Both the position numbers and the translations under genes were made by a program. Positions 23,361 through 35,104 of a DNA stretch of 64,000 bases are shown in pieces (positions within the stretch are counted from its first letter, which is position 1; every line of letters begins with the position of its first letter). Origin of the DNA: Aphis gossypii (taxonomy: Eukaryota; Arthropoda; Insecta; Hemiptera; Aphididae); assembly GCF_020184175.1 (NCBI RefSeq), contig NW_026083055.1:1-64000 (forward strand). Direction: 5' to 3'. The notes under the pieces are model-generated. The model did no database searches. It had not been told where the DNA came from and worked only from the letters and a program-made list of their open reading frames with translations.

Positions 23361-24034
23361 TAAAAACTTAATAATGCTTATAATATGCCTCATGCTTCAT
23401 AATTCATATGAAATATGATTATATCACACTAGTAAGTTGAAATAAAAAAAATATTATATATAGGCACGAATTCAATGAAATAAATACATTGAAGTCAGAG
23501 GTAGACTTCCAGTCATAACAAACAGTATTTAAAATAGAAACCCCTTCCTAATATTGTTCCAAATTTATTAGAATTATTGCAAGAAATCTGACTGCCATTT
23601 AAACATCATTAGTTATTTACTACTGACAGATTCAATAGACTTTCCTATTTTTTCAAAAGTTAAATAAAGTTGAACAGGTAAATTAATTTAAAATGCTAAA
23701 CAAATGTTTTGTGCCAGTCTGTAAGACAGAATATGCTAGCGAAGGATAGTTTTGAATGTCTTACAAAATATTGAAATTATTACCTTTGTAATGATTTGTG
23801 TATTGTTAAATGCAATATTGCTATACTTTCCAACTGTCGACATCTAGGCAGTTAAATAAAATATTTCATATACCTACCAATAAATATGTATATAATAATA
23901 TTTTAGATATATTGAAATATTTATGAAGAGGTATCAATACAAGGTAAGTATTAAATTAGAAGTGAATATAATAAAGTAAGAATATTATATAAATGGTTTG
24001 GATTTTCTTACAAACTATAGAAATTATTACCTTT
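23361..24034. repeat. AT-rich flank with one copy of a tandem duplication
   Basis: No gene seen. A segment of about 130 bp at 23755-23890 (containing attacctttgtaatga, gttaaatgcaatattgctata and ttccaactgtc) is repeated. The second copy starts near 23999, is cut by hAT element B at 24042, and continues at 31574-31690. The repeat is diverged and includes AT-rich spacers. Confidence 0.6.
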
Positions 24035-25806
24035 GTAATGAGCAGTGTTCGGGACGCTACTGTTTTTTTGTAGCACGCTAACGCTACTGCTACTCTTCTC
24101 AAAAAAGTAGCTCTCTCACGATAAAGCTACTTTTTTTTTAATATACAGCGCTATTTCTAACGCTATTTTATAAATGAACCGCACTACTTTTTCGTTACAT
24201 ATTTTTAAAATTTTCTTGATTTATTTAGATATTTGCTTGGGTACTTGGTCATTACCTATTTGTTAATACCTACCATTATTTTCTTATAACTTCGGAAGGT
24301 AGGTTTATTCAATGTACCTATTTCATGTATTTTTGTACACAACTTACAAAACTCAAAATAAAAAAACATTTTATTGAAAATTGCCAATTGTAGTTTGTAC
24401 CGATTTGAAATTTGGTCACTGGGAAGGAAAATTTGAGTAAGTAAGATGATTAGTGATTACTGATAACAAACAATTGTGATGTGTTAAACATTTTTTAAAA
24501 AAGTTTATTGCAAACATGGATCTATTAAATTGTTATCTATGCATATACATAACAAATTAACAAAACAATATCTCTTTAAATTAATAAAACAAAAAAGTAA
24601 AATACAACCAGTCTTTTGGTACTCACTTAAGTCTTTGTACGACATTAGAAATTCAAAAAAATATTTAAATAATTATTGATTAATATTGATTAATCTATTT
24701 TAATACTTATATATACAAATTATTGTATTATACTATTATTATTGTTATATTTTAATAACAATTGATGTTCAAAATTATCATCAGTCATTCTTGATCTTTT
24801 ATTTCTTAATACATCCTTTCCAAAACTGAACAGTCTTTCAACTAATGCACTGGAAGGTAGATCTGTATTGTAACGCAAGTAGATTTTTTTTATAATTGGA
24901 AAACCAACCAAGTATTCTGATGATTTCAAACCCTCATTAAAAAATCTATAGACTTTAGCAAACCTAAGTAAAAATATAAATAGTATAGTTATTGTTCTCT
25001 ACTAACACGTATGTTTTTTTTTAAGTATTACCTGTTTTTTTCGGGTGAAACAGCACTATTGTCTTCAAAACTGAAAAAACCTTTTTTTTTTTGCAAATAT
25101 TACTGTGAACAATTCCAGTATTTTCCACTGGTAAAATTTCTAATGATAAAAAAAGTTTATACTCATTACTCATCTTTTAAATTAATTTTAACGCTATTTT
25201 TTTCATCATTTTTTAGCCAAGCTAATTTAAATCTAAACTAAGAAAAAATAATACATTCTTAAATAAGAAAAATTATAATAGTTAACAGTAATTTATAAAC
25301 ATTAAATTATAATACAAAAATATTTGTATGATTATTTAATACTCTTTGAAGTTTTAAATTATAATGAAATAAATTTAAATAAAAATAAAATAATAACCTT
25401 GGGTGAAATGATGCTGCTTTACCAAACTTTCATCATTAAAGAAACTCTCAAACCGTATATTAAATCCTTCTTTTAATGCCTTATTTAATGGTTTGCAAAA
25501 TTTAAGATTTTGCTGGTTAAATTCTTCAAATGACTTTCGGAGTTCATATAACGTTGGAAGCAAATAACCAACCGATACTGCTAAATCCCCTTGCAGGATG
25601 TCCAAAGCATCAGCTACAACACCCATAACTAACACATATTCCTACAAATAAAATAGTATATATTTATTCAATAATATATTTAGACTAAATGTTATACATA
25701 ATTAGGTGTTCAAATTACTTTGCAAAATTCGATTTCATCTATTGTAAACCTCTGCAAGCCTAATGAATCAAGAATTCTCACAAATACTTCTCTTTTTGAT
25801 TCAAAT

Positions 25807-28800
25807 CTCTCTCTCTCTCTCTCTATAGTTTCAATCCGCAGATTGGTTTGCAGCCATCTTCCATTCTTCTCTATTATCCGCTTTCCTTTTCATTTCTACG
25901 TATGAGTTGCATCCTTGGCCCTTAATTATTTGTTGAATATACTCTAATCTTGGTCTCCCCCTATGGTTTTTACCGTCTATGCATCCTTCTATAATCAATT
26001 TTAGTAGTCCTTCGTGTCGCATTATATGGCCTATCCATTCGTTTCTTCTTCTAGCTATACATTTCCATATTAATTTTTCTTCTGATATCCTCTTTAGCAC
26101 CTCTTCATTTGTTATTCTGTCCATCCAGCTTATTCTCAACATTCTTCTGTAGCACCACATTTCAAACGATTCTAGCCTTCTTCGATTTCCCGTTGTTATT
26201 GTCCAGGTTTCACACCCATATAGGGCTATACTCCATACATATGTCTTCAATAGATTTTTCCTTATTTTTAGGCTAACGTTTCTTGATGCAAGAAGAGTTT
26301 TCTTGCTGTTAAATGCTATTTTTGCTTAACAGATGCGTTTTATTATTTCACTACTATTTCTTCCATCATTACTGATGATGCTTCCTAGGTATGCAAATTC
26401 ATCTACTTGTTTTACTGTCTGGTTTCCTCGTAGCTTTATCTGTGTTCTGGTTACATTCTCCCTTCCACAAACGAGTACTTTTGTTTTTTGTACATTTATT
26501 TTCATACGCAAATCTTTGATAAAAATTTCGTCCATAGTTTTGATTAGTTGTTGTAAATCTTCTTCTGTCCCAGCAATTAACGCTATATCATCGGCGAAGC
26601 GCAACATACTTATTTTATGACCATTCACTATTATCCGTAGGTTGGTATCCTCTTTTATCTTTTCCATTGCTTCTTGAATGTATGCATTGAATATAATTGG
26701 TGATAGAGTGCATCCTTGCCTCACTCCTTTGTTTATTTTCGCTTCTTCTACGTTATCTTGGATTTTTATAACCGCCAACTCGTCTTTGTATATTTTGTTC
26801 AGCAGTTTCCTGTCTGCCTGTTTTATTCCCACTCTTGTCATCATATCAAACATTAACTTCCAGTTCACATTATCAAATGCTTTTTCGATGTCTACAAAAG
26901 CTATAAATGTTTGCTTATTCTTCCTAATCCTTTTCTGAATAATAATTCTCAGTACCAGTATTGCTTCTCTCGTTCCTCTATTTTTTCTGAAACCAAATTG
27001 GTCATCCGTCAATGATTGTTCTATTTTGGATTCAATACGTTGGAATATAATCTTTGTTAGTATCTTTGATGCATGTGATAGGAGGTGTGCTAATGGTGCG
27101 GAATTCCTCACATTTCTTTGCTGCTGCTTTCTTTGGGATGGGGATAATTATGCTTTTTATGTAATCCTCTGGCATTTCACCAGTCATGTATATATCTCTG
27201 GTAATTTGGAACAGCCTGTTTTTAACTTTCTCTCCTGCCTCCTTCCAAAGCTCCGCTTGTATTCCATCAATTCCCGCTGCCTTTTTGTTTTTCAGATTCT
27301 TCAATGCTTTATCAAATTCCTCTCTCATAACTGGATCCTTTTCATATTCTTCCTCTTCTTTTGATTCGATTTCCTTAAATGTTTCTCCCTCATACAGTAT
27401 TTCTAAGTATTCTTTCCATCTTTTGGCAATGTCTTCTTGTTCCCACAACATTTTTCCATTATTATCTTCTATTCCACCGGCTCTGGGCTTATACTGCCCA
27501 AAGAACTTTTTCACCATTTTATATGCTTCTTCTCTTCTTCCTGTTTTCATAAGTATTTCAATATCACTACAATTTTCTTCCAGGTACTTTTCTTTTGCTT
27601 CTTTCGATTTCCTAATAACTAGATTCCTCAATGCTCTATATCTTTCCTGTCCTTCGGTACTGTTCAAATTTTTATATTTTCTTCTTCTATCAAGTTCACA
27701 ATTTCGGCTGTAATCCAGTCTTTTCTTGCTGCAATGTTTTTATGCCCTAGAGTTTTTACTGCTATTTTTGTGATTGTCTGTTTCAAGTTCTGCCATCTTT
27801 CTTCAATGTTTTGTGGTTCTAGGGGATCTTCTATAGTTACCTCATTTGTGCATTCACTGTATTGTTTCCTTGATTTTTCATATTTTAGGTTTTTAACTTG
27901 CCATTGTACCATTTTCTTCTTACACGTTATTTTTTTTAATTTAAGATTACACTTCATCATAACAAGATTGTGGTCGATATTAATGTCCGCACCTGGGTAA
28001 CTTCTGCTTTCTTTTACTTGATTCCTAAATCTATTTTTTACCATGATGTAATCAATTTGGTACCTATTAATGTCTCCAGGCATTTTCCAGGTGTATCTCC
28101 TTTTCTTATGATGGTTAAAACAAGTGTTTGTGATTATTAATTTGTGTTTTGCACAAAATTCTAGTAACCGATCCCCTCTATCGTTCCGGTTTCCTAAACC
28201 ATAGTCACCTGTTATATTTTTTACTTTTTATTCCCCAACAATGGCATTCCAATCACCCATTACTATCAGATTTTCCTCCCCTTTGATACTTTCTATTAAT
28301 TTGTCTACATTTTCATATACTTCTTCTAACTCTTCATCGCTACTATTTGTTGTTGGCATATACACCTGAGCTACAATTGTGTCCTTTAGTTTTGTCTGAA
28401 ATCTGACTAGTATGATTCTCTCATTGTATTGTATGTAGCCTTTAACTTTTTCACCTAGGGTTTTATTCACTATCAGCCCTACTCCTCCTATATCTGGTCT
28501 CTTCTCTGCTGTTCCCGTATGTATTATTCTGTAGTCTCCGCTCCAGAAATCTCCTGGGTTCGGCCATCTTATTTCTGATATTCCAAGGATATCAATTTTC
28601 ATCTTGTTCATTTCCATTTTCAGGTTTTCCAACTTTCCACACTGTAATAACGTTCTTACGTTCCAAGTTGCTATGAATTTGTATTCCTTATATTCTTTAA
28701 CATTTCTTTCTCCTCTCGTAGTCCCCACCCGGAGATCCGAATGGGGGACTATTTTACCTCCGGAATATTTTACTTGAGAAGCTGTCATGTTGATTGCTGT

Positions 28801-28914
28801 TACTTGGAATATTAATATGGTGGTTTCCCGTTGCCTTCCATATGTCCATTTTGGTCGCCTCTTACGACGGGCATGGACTACCATGGGTGTATTCTAACCC
28901 CCACCCACAGGTTG
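25807..28914 (-). mobile_element. RTE-type LINE with 12-bp TSD and (TC)n tail
   Basis: The 12-bp sequence tttgattcaaat is present on both sides (25795-25806 and 28915-28926). The minus-strand 3' end is not poly(A) but a (GA)n repeat, seen on the plus strand as TCTCTC at 25807-25824; RTE elements often end in short tandem repeats. Length is 3108 bp. It carries one long protein with endonuclease and RT domains. It lies between two parts of the hAT element B transposase and is therefore younger than that element. Confidence 0.92.
25831..28884 (-). pseudogene. RTE endonuclease-reverse transcriptase
   Basis: Minus strand. Endonuclease (28884-28228): ATWNVRTLLQCGKLENLK, ISEIRWPNPGDFWSGDYR and MGDWNAIVGE, the type annotated in insects as craniofacial development protein 2-like. 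A TAA at 28228 interrupts it, then MPGDINRYQIDYIMVKNR (28083). A shift near 27665 leads to the linker (27667-27032), which holds KKAAGIDGIQAELWK. A shift near 27090 leads to the RT (27111-26326). That part has DDQFGFRKNRGTREAI, FIAFVDIEKAFDNVNW (catalytic Asp), GVRQGCTLSP and FADDIAL (catalytic DD). A stop at 26326 precedes the C-terminal part (26250-25831): ALYGCETWTIT and EMWCYRRMLRI. Four lesions in about 1000 codons suggest modest age. Identity as EN-RT is firm; clade RTE is likely. Confidence 0.87.
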
Positions 28915-30473
28915 TTTGATTCAAATAGTTCATGAATATGATTGACAGAGTCGTATGTAGAATTCCACCTAGTTAAATTTGGTCGAATAAACTTTTTACC
29001 AAGTTTTTCTTCTACCATATCATTAACCACTGTAGATTGGTGAGTTTTATTCCACAAATATTGACATTTACCGAAGAACTTTTCTGTATACAGTATTATG
29101 AGCGGTTTTTTCTAAAGATTTTAATGTATCTTTTGAAGCAAGCAAGTTAAGCGTATGTGAAGCGCATCTTCTATGAGGTGGTAACACAATTCTACCAGTT
29201 TTATCAATATCATCCAGTATATCTGTTAACATAATAGCTTCAATTTCATCAGAAGACTCCTCATTGATATTTTCATCATCTTCATCATCATTAATTCCAA
29301 ATACTCTAAATGCTTTAATAAAATTTGAACCATTGTCTGTTACTACACATGTTTTTTTGTTTTGAATTTTGAATTTCATACATATATTTTGTAGTTCTTC
29401 AGCCAAAATATTGAAAGTATGTGAACCCAACGCGTTTACAGGCTAATGCTAAATTTTTTCGGATCAATTTATCTTCATCAATCCAATGACAGGATACTCC
29501 TAGGTACGATCTTGTAAACGCTGACCATAAATCAGTAGCGATACAAATATTTGAAACTTTTGAAAGTTCAAGCATGATTTTAGTGTCCATCTCTTGGTAT
29601 TTATTTAGAATCTGTTTATTGACTGTTTTAATAGTTATAGGAGGTTTTTTATTTTTAGTTAGAGTTTGCCATAACCTGATAAAAAAAGGCGTTTAACTTC
29701 ACTAATAGGGTGCATTCCATCTATAATCCAATCAATTAACACCGAATTTGTGTTAAAATTTCCTAAGTTACCAAAATTATTAATACTATCTTTTATGTTT
29801 AGTTGGGTTTCTTTAGATTTTAGCGTTTTTGTTCCATTACCTTCCATTTCAATCAATGTTTTCAATTCATTCATTTTTGAAGAATGCTTGCGCTATAAAA
29901 ATAGAAATTTTTTAAGGTGTAAGTAAATGTAGGTAAGTTAAATAAAAAAAAACAACAAAAAGTAATATTTACTAGTTATAATACTATTGCTATAGAATAT
30001 AGTATTATAGTAATTAATAAATAATAATAATAATTATTATCATTATTATTATTATATAGATACAGTATTACAAGTTAGGATAACTGGATATACTTGGGTA
30101 TATCAATAAATGTAGTCTACATTAAATGTAAAAGTATAATACAACTTTCAAGATTACCTATATACTTAACATAATATTGTGCTCTATATTGTTTGTATTC
30201 TAATTTCTAATAATCAATAAGTTTATTAGCTTTTATAGTTGTAAATTGTTATATGGCTCTGAATACTTCCCATATTAATACTTAATAATTATATTGTTAT
30301 GATATGGTAAACAGTCAAAAAATGAGGAATTATAGTACAATTTTATAAACTCATAATATAATAAAAAATAAAAATAGCTTAACTTAAATTTTATAGCTCT
30401 ATTTTATAATCAGTACATACATGAAAAAAATAAGAAAATTGAGAATTTATTTACAAATTGAAATTATTTAGGT

Positions 30474-30746
30474 CTATAGTATTAAGTAATTAATCAACAT
30501 GCGTTTTGTTTTAAACTTTGTGATATCAATATTTAGTTTTCTACATAAATCAATCCCTACATGAATAGTATTGAATTTTCCAAAATGTTTTGTAACTTTT
30601 ATACAATTTAAATTACTTAATGTTTTTAATCTTGTATTATAAGAATGATGTGGTTTAAACATAGTTATATCAGTTTTAAATAAGTGAAGTAGTACATTCT
30701 TAAAGTAGAGTGCTTTTAAATTAAATATTCTAATTTCATTAAACAA
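30474..30746 (-). pseudogene. LINE RT-protein C-terminal fragment
   Basis: A 90-codon minus-strand frame: ALYFKNVLLHLFKTDIT, then HHSYNTRLKTLSN and FNTIHVGIDLCRKLN. The pattern (a helix, HxYNTR, then a short hydrophobic C-terminus) is that of the last 100 residues of Jockey/CR1-type LINE proteins. It lies in an intron or spacer of hAT element B. A poly(A) tail is not visible. It could be a 5'-truncated insertion; low detail. Confidence 0.45.
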
Positions 30747-31573
30747 GTTTACAGTAGAATAATTAATTATAATTAATAATTAATATTATATAATATTTTA
30801 TAGTATAATATATTAATATATAAGATTATGAATTTATAAAAAAAAAATATAAAGTGGAAATTATGTTTTATATTATTTATATTTATTTATTATACTTACT
30901 TCAAAGTGTGTTTTTAAATTATAAGACGTAGTTTTAGAGGATTTTATGTACTTTCTACATAAAACACAAGTAGTGATATAATTGTCTTTCGAGTCTGTTC
31001 CTTTACACTTGAAAAACTTATTAAAAGCAGGCCACGGTAATTCGATACATTGATGAGTCGTGTCATCATTGTCTTCATATAACGTAGATTCGGTGGATTC
31101 AGGTTCTGTCATTTTTAAATTTAAATTTACCTATTTAAATATTTAAAACTTGAAAGAAACTTAAGAAACACTCGAAGTCTCAAACACTGTAACTGTTTAA
31201 CTGAAACTTCTGTAACCGTAAAATAATAAAATGTAATGTTGTCATAAATCATAATGCTCTTATGATTATAGTTTTATCAGTAATCGATTAATGCGGTCCG
31301 GGTTAAACCCGAAAAATTCAAAAATATACTCATGTTATTGTAAAAATAAACATACATTTTACATAATAGTATTTTAATTATCATGAAATAGATTGGAAAT
31401 AGCGATAAAATAATGACAATTTTCAATACGCTAACCGTAAATTTCGAGAGCGCTATAGAATTTCGCTACATCGTGTATATTGTAGCTACGCTATGTTAAT
31501 TTCTACAAATAACGTAGCATGCTACTGTAGCGTCGCTACAATTAGCGCGCTACTCCCGACCACTGGTAATGAG

Positions 31574-32735
31574 TTGTATACTGTTAAATGCAATATTGCT
31601 ATAATTTCCAACTGTCAACTTATACCTATATATATATAGGCAATTGAATAAAATGTTACATATACCATTATATATCTATAGGCACACACAGATATTTTTC
31701 ATCTTAAATAAAATATTTATTTATTCATAAATTACGATTTAATAAAAAAAATGCATTATTTCATAGTGGTTATAATGCTAAATTATTGAAATATTGAATA
31801 ACAACCGGCCTTCGATACTTGTGGTGCCCCCTGTGGATATTATTTAAACTAAAAAATTGCCGTCGAAAAATAAGCCACTATTTTTCTTTCAATCAAGTCG
31901 AGTGTTATCACCTTCTCTTCTCTACATCGTGCCCCTTAATATATAATTTCACGAATTTATCAAAATTATCGAACAATATTAAGAACATTTTTAACATATT
32001 TATACATATTATTTATCTTAACGGGGTTAACTATGATAATTATGCGATTTATAAGGATTTTATTTAAATTATTATATGTTTTCTATGTTTTTAAACAACT
32101 TTATGCTTTTATTTTCACAGATATTTTTTTATACGATTTGAAGAAAATAACTAATAGCATTTTTTATTTTAAATATTTTTAAATGTATAAAGTAATATTT
32201 ATTTCGATTCATCATAAAAGTTTAATTTCTACATGAATTTTTCTATTTTTATAAAGTAAAATAAGAACCTAAGTTATATATATTAAGTTACGAATGATAT
32301 ATTTACCATCATAAAAGTAAATTAATTCAGCTAGTTTCGTTATGAGATCCAATATCTATGCCGGTTCCTCTAACGTTTTCATTAAATATAGACTCTAAAA
32401 CTCATATAATGCAAAGTCCACCAAAAACTGCCAGGATCTCGGAAAGTTAGGAAAATAAGAAATTAGTGTGTATCTAGTACGAATGCGCCACTATCGATTG
32501 TGTGAGAATAAATTGTTAAAATGTTCACACATTATCATAGGTAATAACGCCTTTTGCGAGATCCTGTAGTACGGCAACGTTGCAATATCCTACATGCACT
32601 GGTCATTTATAAATTATAATATACTTCAAAAGAGTCAATACGTGCCATTTCCTTCACATAATATCATATTATACACCACGGTTAATATACGGTATATATA
32701 TATATATATTTCACCTATTAACAATATTTACAAAT
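31574..32735. other. AT-rich region, no gene recognised
   Basis: Begins with the second half of the tandem duplication (31574-31690). Beyond that I see AT-rich DNA, a segment at 32340-32620 with slightly higher complexity (gccaggatctcgg, gcgagatcctg) and a (TA)n microsatellite at 32693-32710. The ccaggatctc and gagatcctg words are inverted relative to each other over about 130 bp, possibly a small MITE. No coding frame is convincing. Confidence 0.4.
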
Positions 32736-33131
32736 GATATTAATGACACAGTTACAGATTATTTAAAAGGCCAACGGTTTGAAAAAACTGATAAAAATAT
32801 GAGAAGAAAAAAAATTAATGTGGCTCCTGGCCAAAGTGTAACTTCAGCTCTCTTAGGATGCCCTGATAGTAATGGGGATTCGCCAGATGATGTTATACAA
32901 TATGCAGATTTAGAATCAGAAAATGAAATAGAAGATAATGTTCCCCAGTATGAAAAACCAAATGATACAAATTTAAAAATTGGAAGCTTTTTGTTGGTAA
33001 ATATAACATCAGGAACAAGAAAAAAATCAAAATATGTGTATGTAGCAATTATACAAGACATAAGTGAAAACAATTATACTGTAAATGGATTAAAGTCACG
33101 TTATACTTTAAAATGTAACTTTAAAGACTGA
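32736..33131 (+). pseudogene. C-terminal fragment of an unknown transposon protein
   Basis: An open frame ending at 33131. It starts around NDTVTDYLKGQRF, then MRRKKINVAPGQ, an acidic stretch, and LKIGSFLLVNITSGTRKKSKYVYVAIIQDI. The last part looks like a small beta-barrel tail (a G-x-F-x-L-V-x-V pattern), seen at the C-termini of several insect transposon-derived proteins. I do not recognise the family. A spliced upstream exon is possible (ag at about 32742-32756). A tandem repeat begins inside its last codons and reaches 200 bp past the stop. Function unknown. Confidence 0.4.
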
Positions 33132-33330
33132 GTTAGTCCACTGAAAATTTGAAAATATTATGTTATGTTATACCTACTTTAAAATTTAACTTTTAAGACT
33201 GAGTTAGTCCACTGAAAATTTAAAAATATTATGTTATGTTATACCTAGGTACTTTAAAATGTAACTTGAAAGACTGAGTTAGTCCACTATAGATTTAAAA
33301 ATATTATGTTATCTATGTTATACTTATCTA
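33109..33330 (+). repeat. Tandem triplication of a 70-75 bp unit
   Basis: Three copies of a unit containing gactgagttagtccact and aaaatattatgttat start at 33127, 33197 and 33272 (spacing 70 and 75). Copies one and two are nearly identical; copy three differs by a few bases and an insertion (acctaggtactt). The first copy contains the end of the preceding reading frame. Confidence 0.85.
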
Positions 33331-33331
33331 A

Positions 33332-33776
33332 TGTTAAAAATTAAAAATTAAAATGTTAACTAATACTTGAAAATGTGTTCTGTATTTAAAAAATACCTAT
33401 ATTATTATTATTATTACTTACCGTATTCCTGTATCAAAGTGATCCCACAATACATTTTACAGTATATCTCGAAAACTATTTGACCAAATTTAAAATGGTT
33501 TGAGATTGATAGGTTTCATAACGTTACCGTTGATTTAAAATTAAAAAAAATGGTGGTTTCAAAGTCACCCCGAAGGCGGTATAACTTTGATAGCTGTTTT
33601 GAAAAAAATAATATAAAAAAACTGATACTTGAAAAAATTAAATTACAATTTGAGGACATTGGTTAAACCAAACTTGAGGCAACAACACTATTTTGAAATC
33701 TGTGACATAAGTATTAAAGAAATGACAAGTAAAACAACACTAAAATTTTTTAAAAAATTATCAAAGTCACCCCAAT
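33332..33776. other. Non-coding TE-like segment
   Basis: AT-rich, with (ATT)n at 33402-33415 and the phrase tatctcgaaaactatttgacc, common near ends of hemipteran elements. The phrase aaagtcacccc occurs twice (33561 and 33762). No gene is seen. A 61-codon frame at 33629 has no recognisable domain. Confidence 0.4.
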
Positions 33777-34175
33777 TTACGGTAAGTATAGACCGTTTTT
33801 ATAAATATGAATAGTGTACAATTGATAAAAATATTTTGGACAATATCTAGAGGTCCCGTCTGCCAAAATGTGTTCGGAATTTTCACATAAAGTTTTCAAA
33901 TTAGTTTCGCAAGTTAATAACACAATTTTATTGTTATTTATAAAAAGAAATTTTTCTTTTTTGAAAGTTATAAGTGTTTCTTGTGAAGACATTAATTGTG
34001 AAATAGCTTCATCATAGGATTTCGGTACAACTTCCCTACGTTTTCTATAAATATTTTGTCTATAATTGGAAATATCATTGACCGTTACATGATCAGCGTC
34101 AGATATTACTTTCCGTATAATTTTGTTAGGCCTCATTGATATTTCTTCTGTAGCTTTTGTTTTATAGTGTTTTTA
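33777..34175 (-). pseudogene. FLYWCH-type MULE transposase, start of the core
   Basis: Minus strand. After an acceptor (tttttttcag at about 34176) the frame reads ATEEISMRPNKIIRKVI, then NYRQNIYRKRREVVPKS and the MULE core start ILADGTSRYCPKYFYQLYTI. The D of ADGT is the first catalytic residue of MULE transposases. It ends at KNGLYLP at a stop, and nothing of the remaining core is found to the left. Its N-terminal FLYWCH zinc finger is at 34587-34716 joined to 48292-48415, interrupted by the 13.6-kb element. I infer a truncated FLYWCH-MULE transposon as the host of that insertion. Confidence 0.68.
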
Positions 34176-34586
34176 ATCTGAAAAAAAAAATTTAAAAAAA
34201 AAGTTTTTACTATAGTATATACGTATTACGACTAAAATAAGTTAAATAGTCGTTATCTTTCTCGTGCTTTCTGGCCCTCTTTCCATACAGTACAATATAT
34301 AATGTGTCCTAATCTTATATAATTTAATATAGTTTAATATACTTATTACATATATAACCTATCGGGTTTTCGCGAATGTGCTAATATAATAACCGAAAGT
34401 ATACTTACATACAAAATTATGTGATTATGTGATTAATAATATCTAAATACAATTTTAATAATTCCCTACTCTGAGTATAAGTGCAGTGTGCACGCATATT
34501 AACTCTTGTTAATTGTTGTTAAAGCGAATCAATTTAGCTTTTACAAAGTTATTTAAAAAAAAAAAATTTAAATTAATTTATGATTC

Positions 34587-34716
34587 TTAATTTGACTTAA
34601 CTTCGTGTTTTTCTATCTCCGAATCCGTTAATTTGAGATGCGTATGTTCTCCACGTATTTCTAACACCGTTCTTCGATGTTCATCAATTTTTATTGAGGC
34701 ATAACAGTTTTTTTTT
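34587..34716 (-). pseudogene. FLYWCH zinc finger, C-terminal half of split exon
   Basis: Minus strand, read from 34716: KNCYASIKIDEHRRTVLEIR, then GEHTHLKLTDSE. This supplies the second half of a FLYWCH finger (a Cys and the HTH/HxH pair). The first half is at 48415-48292 and ends in MCPKK. Joining the two with one copy of the 9-bp TSD keeps the frame. The exon ends near 34587; the gene continues at about 34175. Confidence 0.7.
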
Positions 34717-34717
34717 G

Positions 34718-35104
34718 ACGTACATTACCCCGGCCCCCCCATTTTTAGTTTTGCAATTTTTTTTGCATAAATAATTAGTACTCAATTCCTGCTAATTCCT
34801 GACCACGTTTTTACAATTCCTGCTCCACCGGTTTTCCCGGAAAATAGGATTTTCTACGGGTGGGGCTGGGATAACGTTACTCCGGCCCCACCCACCCTTA
34901 AAATTTAACTTTTTGCAATTTTTTTTGCACAAATTATAAGTACTCAATTCCTGCTAATTCCTGACCACGTTTTTACAATTCCTGCTCCACCGGTTTTCCC
35001 GGAAAATAGGATTTTGCTTGAATATTTAATATAGGTTTTTAATTTTTGTTGAAATTTAAACATCGGTAAATATATTTATTACATATTATTATGAATGACA
35101 TAAC
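34718..35104 (+). repeat. Left TIR with two 162-bp subunits
   Basis: The word tactcaattcctgctaattc starts at 34779 and again at 34941, a 162-bp period. Each unit contains accacgtttttacaattcctg, accggttttcccgg and a GC-rich near-palindrome (gggtggggctggg ... ggccccaccc) around taacgtta. The TIR ends near 35104 (attatgaatgaca), after which left and right sides differ. It is nearly identical to the right TIR. Confidence 0.9.

Larger units (their letters stand above)
24720..31112 (-). pseudogene. hAT transposase of element B, multi-exon
   Basis: Minus-strand exons in order. 31112-30890: MTEPESTEST start, BED finger (WPAFNKFFKCKG, CVLC, then H in SYNLKTHFE) ending at a GTAAG donor. 29874-29655: region before the core. 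About 29610-28927: IATDLWSAFTRSYLGVSCHW with the first Asp, CVVTDNGSNFIKAF with the second Asp, PPHRRCASHTLNLLA (CxxH), then TRWNSTYDSVNHIHEL next to the RTE border. About 25794-25375: RILDSLGLQRFTIDEIEFCK and LQGDLAVSVGYLLPTLYELR. 24929-24720: LPSSALVERLFSFGKDVLRN, the dimerisation end. A frameshift near 29415 and the RTE break it. Splice borders are estimates. Confidence 0.78.
24043..31565 (-). mobile_element. hAT element B, 7.5 kb, with exact 8-bp TSD
   Basis: Left end CAGTGTTCGGGACGCTACT at 24043, right end (inverted) CAGTGGTCGGGAGTAGCGCG ending at 31565. The TSD gtaatgag is exact at 24035-24042 and 31566-31573. Both subterminal regions are filled with GTAGC/GCTAC words (24052-24180 and 31440-31558). 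Inside is a multi-exon hAT transposase on the minus strand, interrupted by an RTE LINE (25807-28914) and probably a LINE fragment at 30474-30746. Without the RTE the element is about 4.4 kb. Confidence 0.92.

Noticed and set aside
27186..27713. Long plus-strand frame of 175 codons
   Set aside because: It is antisense to the RTE linker and RT region on the minus strand, whose motifs are clear. Low-complexity Ser/Phe-rich shadow.
32693..32710. (TA)n run as an origin or regulatory signal
   Set aside because: Short dinucleotide microsatellite, common in this composition; nothing else supports a function.
32759..33073. Minus-strand frame of 104 codons
   Set aside because: Shadow of the plus-strand frame 32736-33131, which has the better defined C-terminal tail. 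No motif on the minus strand.
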